Virus record (IMG/VR): IMGVR_UViG_3300034198_019066
Coordinates: 1-63,989 of that record
Strand: one strand, 5' to 3'
DNA from: a virus
DNA length: 63,989 nt
The notes below the pieces were generated by a model that had not been told where the DNA came from, searched no databases, and was given only the letters and a program-made list of their open reading frames with translations. Below are positions 42,500 to 51,449 of this stretch, piece after piece (positions within the stretch are counted from its first letter, which is position 1; the number at the start of each line of letters is the position of its first letter). The position numbers were made by a program, and so were the translations under genes.

Positions 42500-43041
42500 T
42501 GAAACAAGAGCTAGAACTGCAGTTGGTTGAAAAGTATCCTGATTTCTTCAGAGGAAGAGACGAACCTCTCACACAAAACCTCATGGCTTTTGGTTGTGAG
42601 TGTGGAAATGGTTGGTATGAGCTTATTGAAACCTTTTGCAAATTTGTAAAAAGTACATTAAAACATGCGGGGTCGGTAGAGCTGAAGGAGGAATACAGAA
42701 CAGGAGAACACGAGGGACATACACATGCACCCTATATATCTCCTGACTTCAAGTTCATGCAAGTGAAAGAGAAGTTTGGTACACTGCGTTTGTATTATTC
42801 ACTTCAGCAGCCAGATGATCCTAACAAGCACATGTTCAAGGAAGAGTCTATAGACAGCAGGTATGACCAAGTTTGGGGAGCAGTACACGCCTATGACAAT
42901 TATACAGATTACCTTTCAGGTCGTACTTGCGAAAAGTGCGGTAATCCTGGTAAGTTGTATACCGGCGGCTGGTATAGAACCCTATGCTTAGAGCATGCTG
43001 AGGCGGATGGTAGACTCCCTGAAGAGCCAAACGAATTCTAA
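42499..43041 (+). CDS. Zinc-ribbon-containing phage protein
   Basis: 180 aa. The pattern FGCECGNGWYELIETFCKFV, then QVKEKFGTLRLYY, then CEKCGNPG...GGWYRTLCLEH is a conserved family seen in phages and some bacteria. The two Cys pairs and a final C-x-x-H could bind zinc. Function unknown. Lies between the Mre11-like and Rad50-like genes, which suggests a role in DNA end processing. Confidence 0.65.
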   Translation: MKQELELQLVEKYPDFFRGRDEPLTQNLMAFGCECGNGWYELIETFCKFVKSTLKHAGSVELKEEYRTGEHEGHTHAPYISPDFKFMQVKEKFGTLRLYYSLQQPDDPNKHMFKEESIDSRYDQVWGAVHAYDNYTDYLSGRTCEKCGNPGKLYTGGWYRTLCLEHAEADGRLPEEPNEF

Positions 43042-45098
43042 TGGAATTACAAAAACTAAGTTTAAAAAACTTCAGAACACACAGAAAACTGGAACTAAAC
43101 TTCCAGGAAGGAATTACTGGTATCGTTGGAGACAACGGTACTGGTAAATCCAGCGTTGTAGAGGCTATTATATTCCTGTTCACCGGTGAGGGCTATGGCC
43201 CTAAAGCAGAAATGCTTAGTGTAGGAGAAGAAACAGGTTATGTGATAGGTACTATCAAAGTAGACGGAAAAGAAGCCGTACTAGAGAGGCATTTGGATTC
43301 TTCTAAAGTCGTATTCAAGTATGATGGGACTACATACAAGAAAGCAGGAGAAGTAGCAGAGATATGGGAGAAGTTATTCCAGATAGACAAGAATATATTC
43401 AAGAATATTGTTGTTGCGAAGCAAGGAGACATTGCGCTTCTTTTCTCTGGCGATAACAGTACAAAAGAGAAGATCTTCCAAAAGATCTTTTTGGTGCCCA
43501 ACACCACAAAGATAAGAGACACCATCTGGGGTAAATATATAAAAACCGCTCCTCCTGAATACCCTCTGGTTGACGAGGTTAAAATCAAAGAAGAGATAGC
43601 AGGTATTAAAAATCAGCTAACTGATTGGGAAAATAAGTTAAAAGAAATCCCAGAAGACCTCTCCTCAGACTATGCACAGTTATTGTCTAGGCAGAGTTAT
43701 TTGAATAACTGCAAAGCTTCCTCTGTACAGCGTGAGGTATTCTCTCAGCAGATAACCATGAACAGCTCTAAGAAAGTTGAGCTTAATAATGAGATAACCA
43801 AAATAGATGCAAAGCTAACTTCTATTGATATATCACAAATCACTACCGCACTAGAGCAGCTAAAAGCTAACAAACCTCTATACGATAAGAAGAAAAAGCT
43901 GACTGATGAACTAACTAAGTTGCTAAGTGAAGAACCTCCAGCCTTCTCTGAAGAGAGCATGGCAGGACTAGAAACACTTATTAATTATAGAAGTGAAACA
44001 AAGGCAGCCACAGATATATCATTAAAAGAGTATGACGATATCACTAAAAAGATATCTGATTACACAGACAAAGGATTGGTTAATGCTGAGAACTGCCCTT
44101 ATTGTGGATCACAGCTACAGGATGTAGGTAACTATATAAACCATTTAACTTCAAAACTTCCTGATCTTAGGTTAAAAATAGAGCAGGGTAGAGCTACGTT
44201 AGCTGGTTTAGAGTTATCTATAAATGGAGCACAAGCCTCAAAACTAGCATATGATAATTGGAAAGCCTCTAAAGATAACCTCGAAGCGGCATTAAATCCA
44301 TTAACAGACGTTACTTTTGACCAGGGTGAGTATGACATTTATTCTGCAGTAGTAACGCAGTATGGAGCTCTCTCAAACCAGAAGGAGAGTATAACCAAGG
44401 ATATATCTAATATAGATAAAGAGGATGTATCCCTACAACTAAAGCTTACAGGTCTTCCTCAATACGACTTTGTTAAAGTCTCATTAGAGGTTGAATCAGA
44501 GGAGATAGAAGGAAAGATCAATGAGCTAAAGAGTAAAGAAGAAGAAAAGAATAAACTTCAGTTAAACCTCAGTATGAATAGGCAGCTAGTTCAGATCAAA
44601 GAAGAAGAACTAGCTAAAGGAGAAGCTATCAAAGAGCAGAATCTCAGAAGAAACAAATATGTGGATATTCTCAACGAGCTGTATGAGATGTTACATACCT
44701 CTGAATTCCCTAGAAAACTTATTCAAACCTACGCTAGTACGGTATCAGAATATCTGGTGGACAACCTCAGACAATTCAACTTTCCGTATAGAGCAGAAGT
44801 TAATGATAACTTTGGTATAGATGTATACGATATGAGTGGCAGGAAATTGCCATCTGTATCTGGCGGTCAAGAGATTATGATAGGTGTGGCGCTCAGACTT
44901 GCATTACATAGCATGTTTGGTGAGGCTTTTCCTATGATGATATTTGACGAGGGATCTGTGCATCTGTCCCAAGAATCGAAGAAGAGTTATTTCGAAGTAA
45001 TCAAGAACATGAAAAACTTAAGCAAGTTCAAGCAGGTAATCATTATTGACCATGATGAGGATCTTGCTGGAGTTGTAGACAACACAATTAAATTATGA
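43041..45098 (+). CDS. SbcC/Rad50-like ATPase
   Basis: 685 aa. Walker A GDNGTGKSS near residue 31; long coiled coils; a zinc-hook CPYCG near 351; ABC signature SVSGGQEIMIG near 610; Walker B MMIFDEGS near 633; and an H-loop-like IIIDHDEDL near 671. Full-length for a phage gp46-like protein. Works with the SbcD-like nuclease in recombination and host DNA breakdown. Stop overlaps the next start by four bases. Confidence 0.9.
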   Translation: MELQKLSLKNFRTHRKLELNFQEGITGIVGDNGTGKSSVVEAIIFLFTGEGYGPKAEMLSVGEETGYVIGTIKVDGKEAVLERHLDSSKVVFKYDGTTYKKAGEVAEIWEKLFQIDKNIFKNIVVAKQGDIALLFSGDNSTKEKIFQKIFLVPNTTKIRDTIWGKYIKTAPPEYPLVDEVKIKEEIAGIKNQLTDWENKLKEIPEDLSSDYAQLLSRQSYLNNCKASSVQREVFSQQITMNSSKKVELNNEITKIDAKLTSIDISQITTALEQLKANKPLYDKKKKLTDELTKLLSEEPPAFSEESMAGLETLINYRSETKAATDISLKEYDDITKKISDYTDKGLVNAENCPYCGSQLQDVGNYINHLTSKLPDLRLKIEQGRATLAGLELSINGAQASKLAYDNWKASKDNLEAALNPLTDVTFDQGEYDIYSAVVTQYGALSNQKESITKDISNIDKEDVSLQLKLTGLPQYDFVKVSLEVESEEIEGKINELKSKEEEKNKLQLNLSMNRQLVQIKEEELAKGEAIKEQNLRRNKYVDILNELYEMLHTSEFPRKLIQTYASTVSEYLVDNLRQFNFPYRAEVNDNFGIDVYDMSGRKLPSVSGGQEIMIGVALRLALHSMFGEAFPMMIFDEGSVHLSQESKKSYFEVIKNMKNLSKFKQVIIIDHDEDLAGVVDNTIKL

Positions 45099-45331
45099 AC
45101 GATAACGAAAACACACTCGGTAAAAATATTGCAAAGCTGATTATTACCTCAGCTTCTGTATTTATGGGTTGGAACGATAATAGGCGTGACACTATCCTAA
45201 ACGATGTTGCTAAGGATGTTTCTTCTAGGGTTCTCGGAGGAGAGTCCAAGATGAAAAACAGCAACAAGAATAGGAATCGTAATAGGAACCGTAGAAACCG
45301 TGCTAAACGATCACAACAACCCACAGTTTAA
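45095..45331 (+). CDS. Small protein with Asn/Arg-rich tail
   Basis: 78 aa. First 50 residues helical (NIAKLIITSASVFMGWNDN), then a tail made of Lys, Asn and Arg (NSNKNRNRNRNRRNRAKRS) that should bind nucleic acid. Overlaps the next gene by 32 bases. Confidence 0.5.
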   Translation: MNDNENTLGKNIAKLIITSASVFMGWNDNRRDTILNDVAKDVSSRVLGGESKMKNSNKNRNRNRNRRNRAKRSQQPTV

Positions 45332-45488
45332 TCTACCTAGAGGCTGGCGCTTTGTAATGGCTATGTTGCTATTCCTGGCGTTGGCTATGGGTATTCCTTG
45401 GACTAACTTTATAGTTGGTGGCATTGCTGGAGTACTATTGTACCCTGTGATAGAGGAATTTATACTGTCCATAATAGACGAAGAATAA
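45300..45488 (+). CDS. Small membrane protein
   Basis: 62 aa with two hydrophobic segments (FVMAMLLFLALAMGIPW and FIVGGIAGVLLYPVIEEF). The start at 45300 overlaps the previous gene; ATG at 45357 is an alternative that would shorten it. Function unknown. Overlaps the helicase start by one base. Confidence 0.45.
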   Translation: MLNDHNNPQFNLPRGWRFVMAMLLFLALAMGIPWTNFIVGGIAGVLLYPVIEEFILSIIDEE

Positions 45489-45874
45489 TGCATATAGAAA
45501 TCACCAGATTCGATGGAGGCTTACGCTTAAAGCCATTCCCTCCTTACTTGGCAAAATATCTCAAGTATAGCCACAGAGAGATGAAAACAATCCAGTATAA
45601 GAGAGAATGCGTATTTGTAGAGAAACTACTCTACTCTATAGATTCTGATGGATATGCATTTACTCTTCCTGGGTTCTTTACCAAGGTAACAGGGTTAATT
45701 CATAAAAATCTTGATACCTATAGTGTAGAGGATTTAAGAACTCCGCTTCCTCCTATAGATTGGATGCGCATAAAGCAATTCAAGCTAAGGGATTATCAAA
45801 TACCTCTCGTAGCCGACCTCATATTGAGGGGAGAGCAAGATAGTGGAGTAATTAACGCAGCAGGTGGAATCGGT
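45488..45874 (+). CDS. uvsW: UvsW-like SF2 helicase, exon 1
   Basis: 129 codons before the intron. N-terminal accessory domain (residues 1-95), then the Q-motif region FKLRDYQIPLVADLILRG, ending NAAGGIG, the first part of Walker A. Without splicing the frame stops six codons later. After joining to 46916 the motif reads AAGGIGKTHLAA and the whole protein is about 489 aa, close to T4 UvsW. That helicase remodels branched DNA and clears R-loops. Strong case for one gene split by a group I intron. Confidence 0.88.
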
Positions 45875-46915
45875 GTTACATACTTTACAGTATAATTTAT
45901 TTATGTCACAATAAAGGCATGAATAATGAAAAAATTAAGAATTACGAAAAATATAAGTCCGAGTTCCTACTCGGTACTTCACTAGAAAAACTAGGTAAAA
46001 AATACAATTTTTGCCCATATAGATTTGGTAAAGTACTTAAGTTAGACGGAGTGATCATAAATAAAAATAACCAAAAGTATAAATATAACAATGACTTTTT
46101 TGAGTATATTGATACAGAAGAAAAGGCCTATTGGTTAGGTTTTATATACGCTGATGGTTATATAGGTAAAACAGGCAGAACACTAGAAATTGGTCTTAAG
46201 GCCTCGGATAAAAAACATTTGCACAAAATTACAAAAGTTATTTGTCCCGACCTCAGTGTAACCCATAGAAAAATAAATAAACACAGTGTGTGTAGAGTAA
46301 TTATGTCGTCTAAAGATTTAGTGACTAATTTAATTAAACATGGTTGTGTTAATGCTAAGTCTATGATTATTACATTCCCAAATATACCTAAAGATTTAAC
46401 TCGTCATTTTTTGCGTGGTTATTTTGACGGTGATGGGTGTATATCCGGTCAGTTAATTTCTTTTCACAGCGGGAGCTTAGTTTTTTTAGAAACTATTCAA
46501 AAGCTATTAAAAGAAAACATTGAGGGATATTCAGAAGTAACTATCCATAAAGATAAAAGATCTAATTCTAGAGTTTTACAAAAGGGTACAATTAATGTAT
46601 CGCTACCTATACTTAAATGGTTATATGCAGATTCTTCTGTGTATTTGGACAGAAAATACCGTAAATTCTTAAAACTGTTAAGTCGCCGCCCAACTAAGCA
46701 ATTAGCTGGTGCACAACTGAGGAAAAAATCTGGAAAGCCTAAGGGCCAATCAGAGGTGAAGGGCAGCCGTAGGTTGCTCAGCCGCAACGCATAGATGGTG
46801 AAAAGATATAATCCATCCAAGAGGCCTCAGCACCCTGAAAGGGGTGAAAAGATATGCTGAACTACCCGAAAGGAGTAGAACTAGGGGATAAAAAGCCCCT
46901 AGGATAACATAATTG
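45875..46915 (+). mobile_element. Group I intron in the helicase gene
   Basis: 1041 bases. The 5' exon ends in T (45874) and the intron ends in G (46915). The joined exons restore GGA ATC GGT AAA ACT, giving G-I-G-K-T. The S-type motif AAAAGATATAATCC lies near 46800. Hairpins CACCC/GGGTG, CTACCC/GGAGTAG and CTAGGGG/CCCCTAG (about 46830-46903) look like P9-series stems. An ORF occupies most of it. A TATAAT at 45890 could serve the endonuclease gene. Confidence 0.85.
45919..46794 (+). CDS. LAGLIDADG homing endonuclease in helicase intron
   Basis: 291 aa. Two motifs, WLGFIYADG (72-80) and LRGYFDGDG (165-173), so it should act as a monomer. The N-terminus has a helix-turn-helix look (LEKLGKKYNFCPYRFGKVLK). 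The last about 35 residues (from RRPTKQLAGAQL) are read from intron core sequence and may be a late extension of the reading frame. The enzyme would cleave uninterrupted helicase genes and spread the intron. Confidence 0.88.
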   Translation: MNNEKIKNYEKYKSEFLLGTSLEKLGKKYNFCPYRFGKVLKLDGVIINKNNQKYKYNNDFFEYIDTEEKAYWLGFIYADGYIGKTGRTLEIGLKASDKKHLHKITKVICPDLSVTHRKINKHSVCRVIMSSKDLVTNLIKHGCVNAKSMIITFPNIPKDLTRHFLRGYFDGDGCISGQLISFHSGSLVFLETIQKLLKENIEGYSEVTIHKDKRSNSRVLQKGTINVSLPILKWLYADSSVYLDRKYRKFLKLLSRRPTKQLAGAQLRKKSGKPKGQSEVKGSRRLLSRNA

Positions 46916-47998
46916 AAAACTCACCTGGCTGCGGTTACTTATGCTTCATGGAATAGCCTGAACACAATTCTGGCTATTCCACTGAAGGAAGTAGTGAGAC
47001 AAACATACAACAAGTTCAAGACCTTCTTTCCAGAGAAGCATATTGGCCTGGTTGGTGATGGTACTCATGATATAAGTAACGACATAACGATAACCACGTT
47101 CAAAAGCCTGAAGAGCTGTGCATTAGAAAAATGCCAGCTCCTATTGGTGGATGAAATGCAGTCTGCGGGTAGTCCAACATTTCGTAGTGCTATGGAGCAA
47201 CTCCGCCCTATAAGGATGTTTGGATTTAGTGCCACCACAGATGGGTTGTTTAACAATAGTGACAAGCTGCTTGTGGGTCTGTTTGGGGAGGATCTTGTAT
47301 ACTTTCCTTACACAGAAGCAGAAAACGTCGATGCTGTGGTTCCTGGAATTGTTTATATGATAAACATGCCTAGGGATTTTCATATGCAGCAGTATGGTTC
47401 TATAGAGAATAAATTCAAATATGGAATCAAATCGTGTGAGACTAGGCACGAACTAATAGGTGAAGTTTGCAATAACGTCCCAGAAGGATGGCAAACAATC
47501 TTATTTGTTGATCATGTAAAAGATCATCTCATACCACTCTATAAATATTTACCGCCTGGCACCAAATATTTGCACCGTGAATCAAGCAAGAAAAACGTTG
47601 GAAGCTTTGCTTTAACCAACAAGCAACAGAAAGACATTGCTTTGGAATTCGCTAACAATGAGTTCCAAACACTAATGGCTACTGATGCATTTCGAGCTGG
47701 TGTGGATATTCCTAACTGTAGAGTGGTAATACAATGCGCAGGCGGGTCTTCTAAGGTCGAAGTTCTTCAGGAGGCTCTCAGAGGTAGCAGAATACTTACT
47801 GATGAGCAACGTGAAAAATTTGGGCTCACAGAAAAAACACACTTTATCCTCGTGGATTTTATGGATAATCATGATGACATGCTTAACAGTATGGCCAGAA
47901 AGAGAATCTCATACTACGAGGAACAAGGGTGGACGGTACACATCGTTGATAAGGTCGAGGATATCGACTGGCATCAAACACACAAAAAGCAGTTATGA
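46916..47998 (+). CDS. uvsW: UvsW-like SF2 helicase, exon 2
   Basis: 360 codons. Begins KTHLAAVTYASW, completing Walker A. Motif II LLVDEMQSAG, motif III GFSATTDG, motif V MATDAFRAGVDIP and motif VI QEALRGSR follow in order. Motif VI has G-S-R where many relatives have G-R-x-x-R. A TTG in the intron at 46913 can look like a start but is not needed. Ends with a four-base overlap with the next gene. Confidence 0.88.
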   Translation, partial: KTHLAAVTYASWNSLNTILAIPLKEVVRQTYNKFKTFFPEKHIGLVGDGTHDISNDITITTFKSLKSCALEKCQLLLVDEMQSAGSPTFRSAMEQLRPIRMFGFSATTDGLFNNSDKLLVGLFGEDLVYFPYTEAENVDAVVPGIVYMINMPRDFHMQQYGSIENKFKYGIKSCETRHELIGEVCNNVPEGWQTILFVDHVKDHLIPLYKYLPPGTKYLHRESSKKNVGSFALTNKQQKDIALEFANNEFQTLMATDAFRAGVDIPNCRVVIQCAGGSSKVEVLQEALRGSRILTDEQREKFGLTEKTHFILVDFMDNHDDMLNSMARKRISYYEEQGWTVHIVDKVEDIDWHQTHKKQL

Positions 47999-48186
47999 AC
48001 GTTAAGAAATTCTTAGTTGTATACAAGAGCGTGGAAGGTTCTCCTACAAAGGTTAACATTTTCACGGGTTGGCAGATGGATAATCTTATTGATTCCAAAG
48101 TCAACCAGGAAGAGATTGCATATATCTCTCCATTAGGTGCAGAGTACACTCCAGAGCAGATGTACTATGCTCGTAAGTTGAAATAA
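47995..48186 (+). CDS. Small hypothetical protein
   Basis: 63 aa (MNVKKFLVVYKSVEGSPTKV, then TGWQMDNLIDSKVNQEE). No family recognised. Translation probably coupled to the helicase by ATGA overlap. Followed by a hairpin. Confidence 0.5.
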   Translation: MNVKKFLVVYKSVEGSPTKVNIFTGWQMDNLIDSKVNQEEIAYISPLGAEYTPEQMYYARKLK

Positions 48187-48196
48187 TTATTTGACA

Positions 48197-48237
48197 GGAT
48201 TGGGTGTGATGGATTACTTTCCATCACACCCAAATCC
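48197..48237 (+). terminator. Hairpin, probable terminator
   Basis: GGGTGTGATGG (48202-48212) pairs with CCATCACACCC (48221-48231), extended by GGAT/ATCC. No T run follows. TTGACA just before it (48191-48196) could be a -35 box, so the region may also hold a promoter for the primase gene. Confidence 0.55.
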
Positions 48238-48252
48238 GTAACAACACACACC

Positions 48253-49170
48253 ATGGCAAACGCAAAAGTTCTTAAAATATTAAAAGATCGTTTTGGTAAA
48301 GCCAAGGCGGTTAGCGGAGGCAACTACAGAGTTGTTTGTCCTACATGCGAGGCAAAAGACTCTAAGAAGATGAAACGCTATATATCTCCGGCGTGGCCTA
48401 TGAGTAATTGCTTTATCTGCAACGAACTCATTAAGGTAGAAGATCTTCTTAAGAATAAAAATTTCGAGTTTCAAAACTGTCCTTCTGAGAAGGACACAAA
48501 TGAGGAAAGTTATCCTTATGCGAAGGACGCTCCGTTCAAGGAGATTCTGATGTTCAAGGATATGCCAGACTCACATCCTGCCATTTCTTTCCTGAAGAAA
48601 GACTATCTCACAGACTTTGATTATTATGCCGAACTCATGGTTGGGTATATACCAGCAAACGGAGGCATCAATATAACCTTTGAATCTGGATTCACAATCA
48701 ATACAGGTGATAGTATTTTCTTTCCTGTGACCCACAACAAAGAGCTTGTTGGCTGGCAGCTTAGGTTTGTCCCTGGAACACCTAACGGAGATAGACTTCA
48801 GTATATGAGGTATCTTCATTTGTTCCCAAAGGGCGACTATCTGTTTAACTACACAAACGCAAAGAAATACGACAATGTAGTTGTGGTGGAGGGTGCGAAG
48901 AAAGCCCTGAAGTTGAAGAACGCTGTGGCTACCTTAGGAAAAGGTATATCCGCAACACAAAAACAGTTGATCCAGGAATGGAAGAAGATTACCTTGATCC
49001 TAGACGGTGAGGACAATACACAAGAGCAAGCCAGAGAACTAGCAGAAGAATTCAGATTCAATGGGAGAGAATGTATCAACATCGACCCTAGAGATTACGG
49101 ATTTGATTCTCCGGACGAAACCACAACAGAAAAGCTAACAGAAATCATAAACACCCTATGGACGAAATAG
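48253..49170 (+). CDS. DnaG-like primase
   Basis: 305 aa. N-terminal zinc ribbon: CPTC (near 29-32) and CFIC (near 56-59). TOPRIM part: VVVVEGAKKALKLKN near 213, LGKGIS near 232 and the DxD-like ILDGEDN near 251. Shorter than cellular DnaG, as in T4 gp61-type or compact phage primases. It makes RNA primers for the lagging strand with the DnaB-like helicase two genes downstream. CA-rich leader (AACAACACACACCATG). Confidence 0.82.
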   Translation: MANAKVLKILKDRFGKAKAVSGGNYRVVCPTCEAKDSKKMKRYISPAWPMSNCFICNELIKVEDLLKNKNFEFQNCPSEKDTNEESYPYAKDAPFKEILMFKDMPDSHPAISFLKKDYLTDFDYYAELMVGYIPANGGINITFESGFTINTGDSIFFPVTHNKELVGWQLRFVPGTPNGDRLQYMRYLHLFPKGDYLFNYTNAKKYDNVVVVEGAKKALKLKNAVATLGKGISATQKQLIQEWKKITLILDGEDNTQEQARELAEEFRFNGRECINIDPRDYGFDSPDETTTEKLTEIINTLWTK

Positions 49171-49682
49171 AAGAGCTGAAGAACAGATTAATAGACCAAT
49201 ATACCCACTATAGATCAGTAGTTCATATAAATTATACTTACCATTCATCACCAGCTCATGAAAAAGCATTCACAAAAGCCGCGCAGTTCTGTTTAGAAAA
49301 CAATATAACTCCTGAAGAATATACCATTGCGCTCTGGAGTAGCCTAGGAGACAACAAAGAAAACTTCTATCCAAACTATTTTGGATCTTCTGGGGGTAAT
49401 AGAGCAGCACTAGAATATAAACAAGGAACGGTTACTTCTCCTGAGATTCAATTAGAGTATCAGAAGAAGATCTTGCACAGACACGTTATAGAGTTAGGCT
49501 ACGATCCTGTAGAGGTACTTATGAACCCCAGGATTAAGTTTTATGCTTGGTTTAGGATCTTGGCAACCAAGAAACCAGAACCAGAAATCATGAGGACTTA
49601 TGGAACGACTGCAAGAGCGGAGATGACTCCTGAGTTAGCTAAGTATCTTGAAAGTCAAAACTTGGAGATTAGCAGATTATAA
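49158..49682 (+). CDS. Hypothetical protein between primase and helicase
   Basis: 174 aa, helical. Contains KAFTKAAQFCLENNITPEEY and YDPVEVLMNPRIKFYAWFRI. Overlaps the primase gene by 13 bases and the helicase gene by one. Position in other phages suggests a helicase loader or primase adaptor, but no motif proves it. Confidence 0.55.
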   Translation: MDEIEELKNRLIDQYTHYRSVVHINYTYHSSPAHEKAFTKAAQFCLENNITPEEYTIALWSSLGDNKENFYPNYFGSSGGNRAALEYKQGTVTSPEIQLEYQKKILHRHVIELGYDPVEVLMNPRIKFYAWFRILATKKPEPEIMRTYGTTARAEMTPELAKYLESQNLEISRL

Positions 49683-51106
49683 TGAGTAATTTATATAACA
49701 GTGCTGAATTTATAGAATCAGTAATCAAATACATGGTTAGGGATAATGGGGTTTTAAGACTAGCAAAAAACCTCAAGATGAAACCTGACGATGTAGGAGG
49801 TGTGGATATATACCGCACCTTTGTTAAAATCGCCATGGACATAGGTACCGCACCTATAGACAGCAAGATATTCTTGATGCATATCAAGGATGCCTTGACC
49901 ACAGGTGAATTGAGCAAAGGGCAGGAAGAACAGATAACAGAGTTCTTTACATGGGTATACAACGACGAACTTGGAAACAGTGAGTATATACTAGAACACT
50001 TACCCAAGATGCTAAAGAACAGGAGATTCGGAACCTTGCTAAGGCAGGAGGACAAAGATCCTGATAAATTGGCAGCTTCGTTGAATGCTCTGGCATTTGA
50101 ATTCAAAGAAGCTGCGGCAGAAGAGGAAGAATCAACAGATAGTCCTTTTGATGTTCCTGTGTTCAAGAAGAGCAGAATGTTATTTGGTACAGGCTTTCCT
50201 GCTATTGATGAATTGGTAGGTGGAATAGGTTTGCAAGAATATGGAATGATCCTGGGTTATTCTGGGTCTGGTAAGACTGCTATGGCCACACACTCTGCAC
50301 TTCAGAATGTGGTTACTCTAGGAAGAAAGGTGATGTACCTATCACTAGAAGAACCCAGAGAAGATGTTATCAATCGTTTCTACGCAAACTATTTCTCTGT
50401 CAACTATACCAATCTACATAGAGGACTGCCTGTTGCACAAGCAGAGCTAAAAAGCTTGGTTGATAGTATGACTCCTGAAGATAAGAAGGTATTAGGCAAC
50501 TTACGTGTGCAGAGTCTTGTTAATTTAAGAACTGCTGACGGAGGAGTCACTGTACCGGTATTAAAACAATATATAGAGGATTTCGCAGAGAAGAAAAACT
50601 TTATCCCAGAACTCATATACATCGACCAGTTAGACTATATGAGAACAGAGGAAGAAGTAGACTCTGCCTGGGAGAACTATTCTAAGAGATCTTTCGAGAT
50701 TGATGAGTTTAGTTCTTACGAGATCCAAGGAAAGCATAAATTCTCTGTTTGGTTATTGCACCAGGCCACAGGCAAAATGAAAAGAAACTTTACAAACGCA
50801 GATGTATCTGGGTTCAAGGGAGTTATCAAGCCATGTGACTTGGTTATAGGTATAGGTAAGGATAAACCAGACGACACAGAAGTAGCGATATTCTCCTTGA
50901 AGTCTAGACATACCAAAAACTTCTCTGTGGATCACAAGGCAGACTTAGAGTTTATGCGTTTTGATACATTGGATAAGGGAGGTATTGCTAGGATAGAGGC
51001 AGAGAAAGCGGTTATCGGAGAGTCTAACAAGAAAAAGAAATCAGGATTTAAAAACCTGCCCGAGCAGCCTGATCTATTGCCCTCTGCAGGAGGTAAATTT
51101 AAATAA
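49682..51106 (+). CDS. Replicative DNA helicase, DnaB/gp41-like
   Basis: 474 aa. N-terminal helical domain (residues 1-150); RecA-like core with Walker A GYSGSGKTA near 198, the acidic YLSLEEPRE near 223, Walker B LIYIDQLDYM near 314, and a His-Gln sensor (LLHQATGK) near 358. The order matches DnaB-family hexameric helicases. It unwinds duplex DNA ahead of the fork. Lys-rich C-terminus may contact partner proteins. Confidence 0.85.
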   Translation: MSNLYNSAEFIESVIKYMVRDNGVLRLAKNLKMKPDDVGGVDIYRTFVKIAMDIGTAPIDSKIFLMHIKDALTTGELSKGQEEQITEFFTWVYNDELGNSEYILEHLPKMLKNRRFGTLLRQEDKDPDKLAASLNALAFEFKEAAAEEEESTDSPFDVPVFKKSRMLFGTGFPAIDELVGGIGLQEYGMILGYSGSGKTAMATHSALQNVVTLGRKVMYLSLEEPREDVINRFYANYFSVNYTNLHRGLPVAQAELKSLVDSMTPEDKKVLGNLRVQSLVNLRTADGGVTVPVLKQYIEDFAEKKNFIPELIYIDQLDYMRTEEEVDSAWENYSKRSFEIDEFSSYEIQGKHKFSVWLLHQATGKMKRNFTNADVSGFKGVIKPCDLVIGIGKDKPDDTEVAIFSLKSRHTKNFSVDHKADLEFMRFDTLDKGGIARIEAEKAVIGESNKKKKSGFKNLPEQPDLLPSAGGKFK

Positions 51107-51115
51107 ACACAAAGC

Positions 51116-51448
51116 ATGACTACAAAAAAAGAAAATATATTCGCAGTTAATATTCCTGAATACCATCATGACCCTGTGGTTGTAAGATATGAGGTAGGAG
51201 GAGAAGCTACCCTGGATAGTATGATAGAGGCTTTTGCTTCTTTCTTGCAAAGCCTTGGTTATGTTTTTCCTGAGGGTATGCATTTGGGGTATGAACTTGA
51301 TGAGGATCATAATCCGGATAATGAAGACACATTGCCAATACCTTGGGATAACCTAGACACAAACAACGGTTATCCTAAAGAAACCGCAGAGCCTGTTGAT
51401 GACGACGACATTATAAAGGATAAGAAAGATAAAAATAACCTTATCTAA
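51116..51448 (+). CDS. Small acidic hypothetical protein
   Basis: 110 aa, very acidic at the end (AEPVDDDDIIKDKKDKNN). Begins MTTKKENIFAVNIPEYHHDP. Middle contains MIEAFASFLQSLGYVFPEGM. No family recognised. One base from the polymerase gene. Confidence 0.5.
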   Translation: MTTKKENIFAVNIPEYHHDPVVVRYEVGGEATLDSMIEAFASFLQSLGYVFPEGMHLGYELDEDHNPDNEDTLPIPWDNLDTNNGYPKETAEPVDDDDIIKDKKDKNNLI

Positions 51449-51449
51449 C

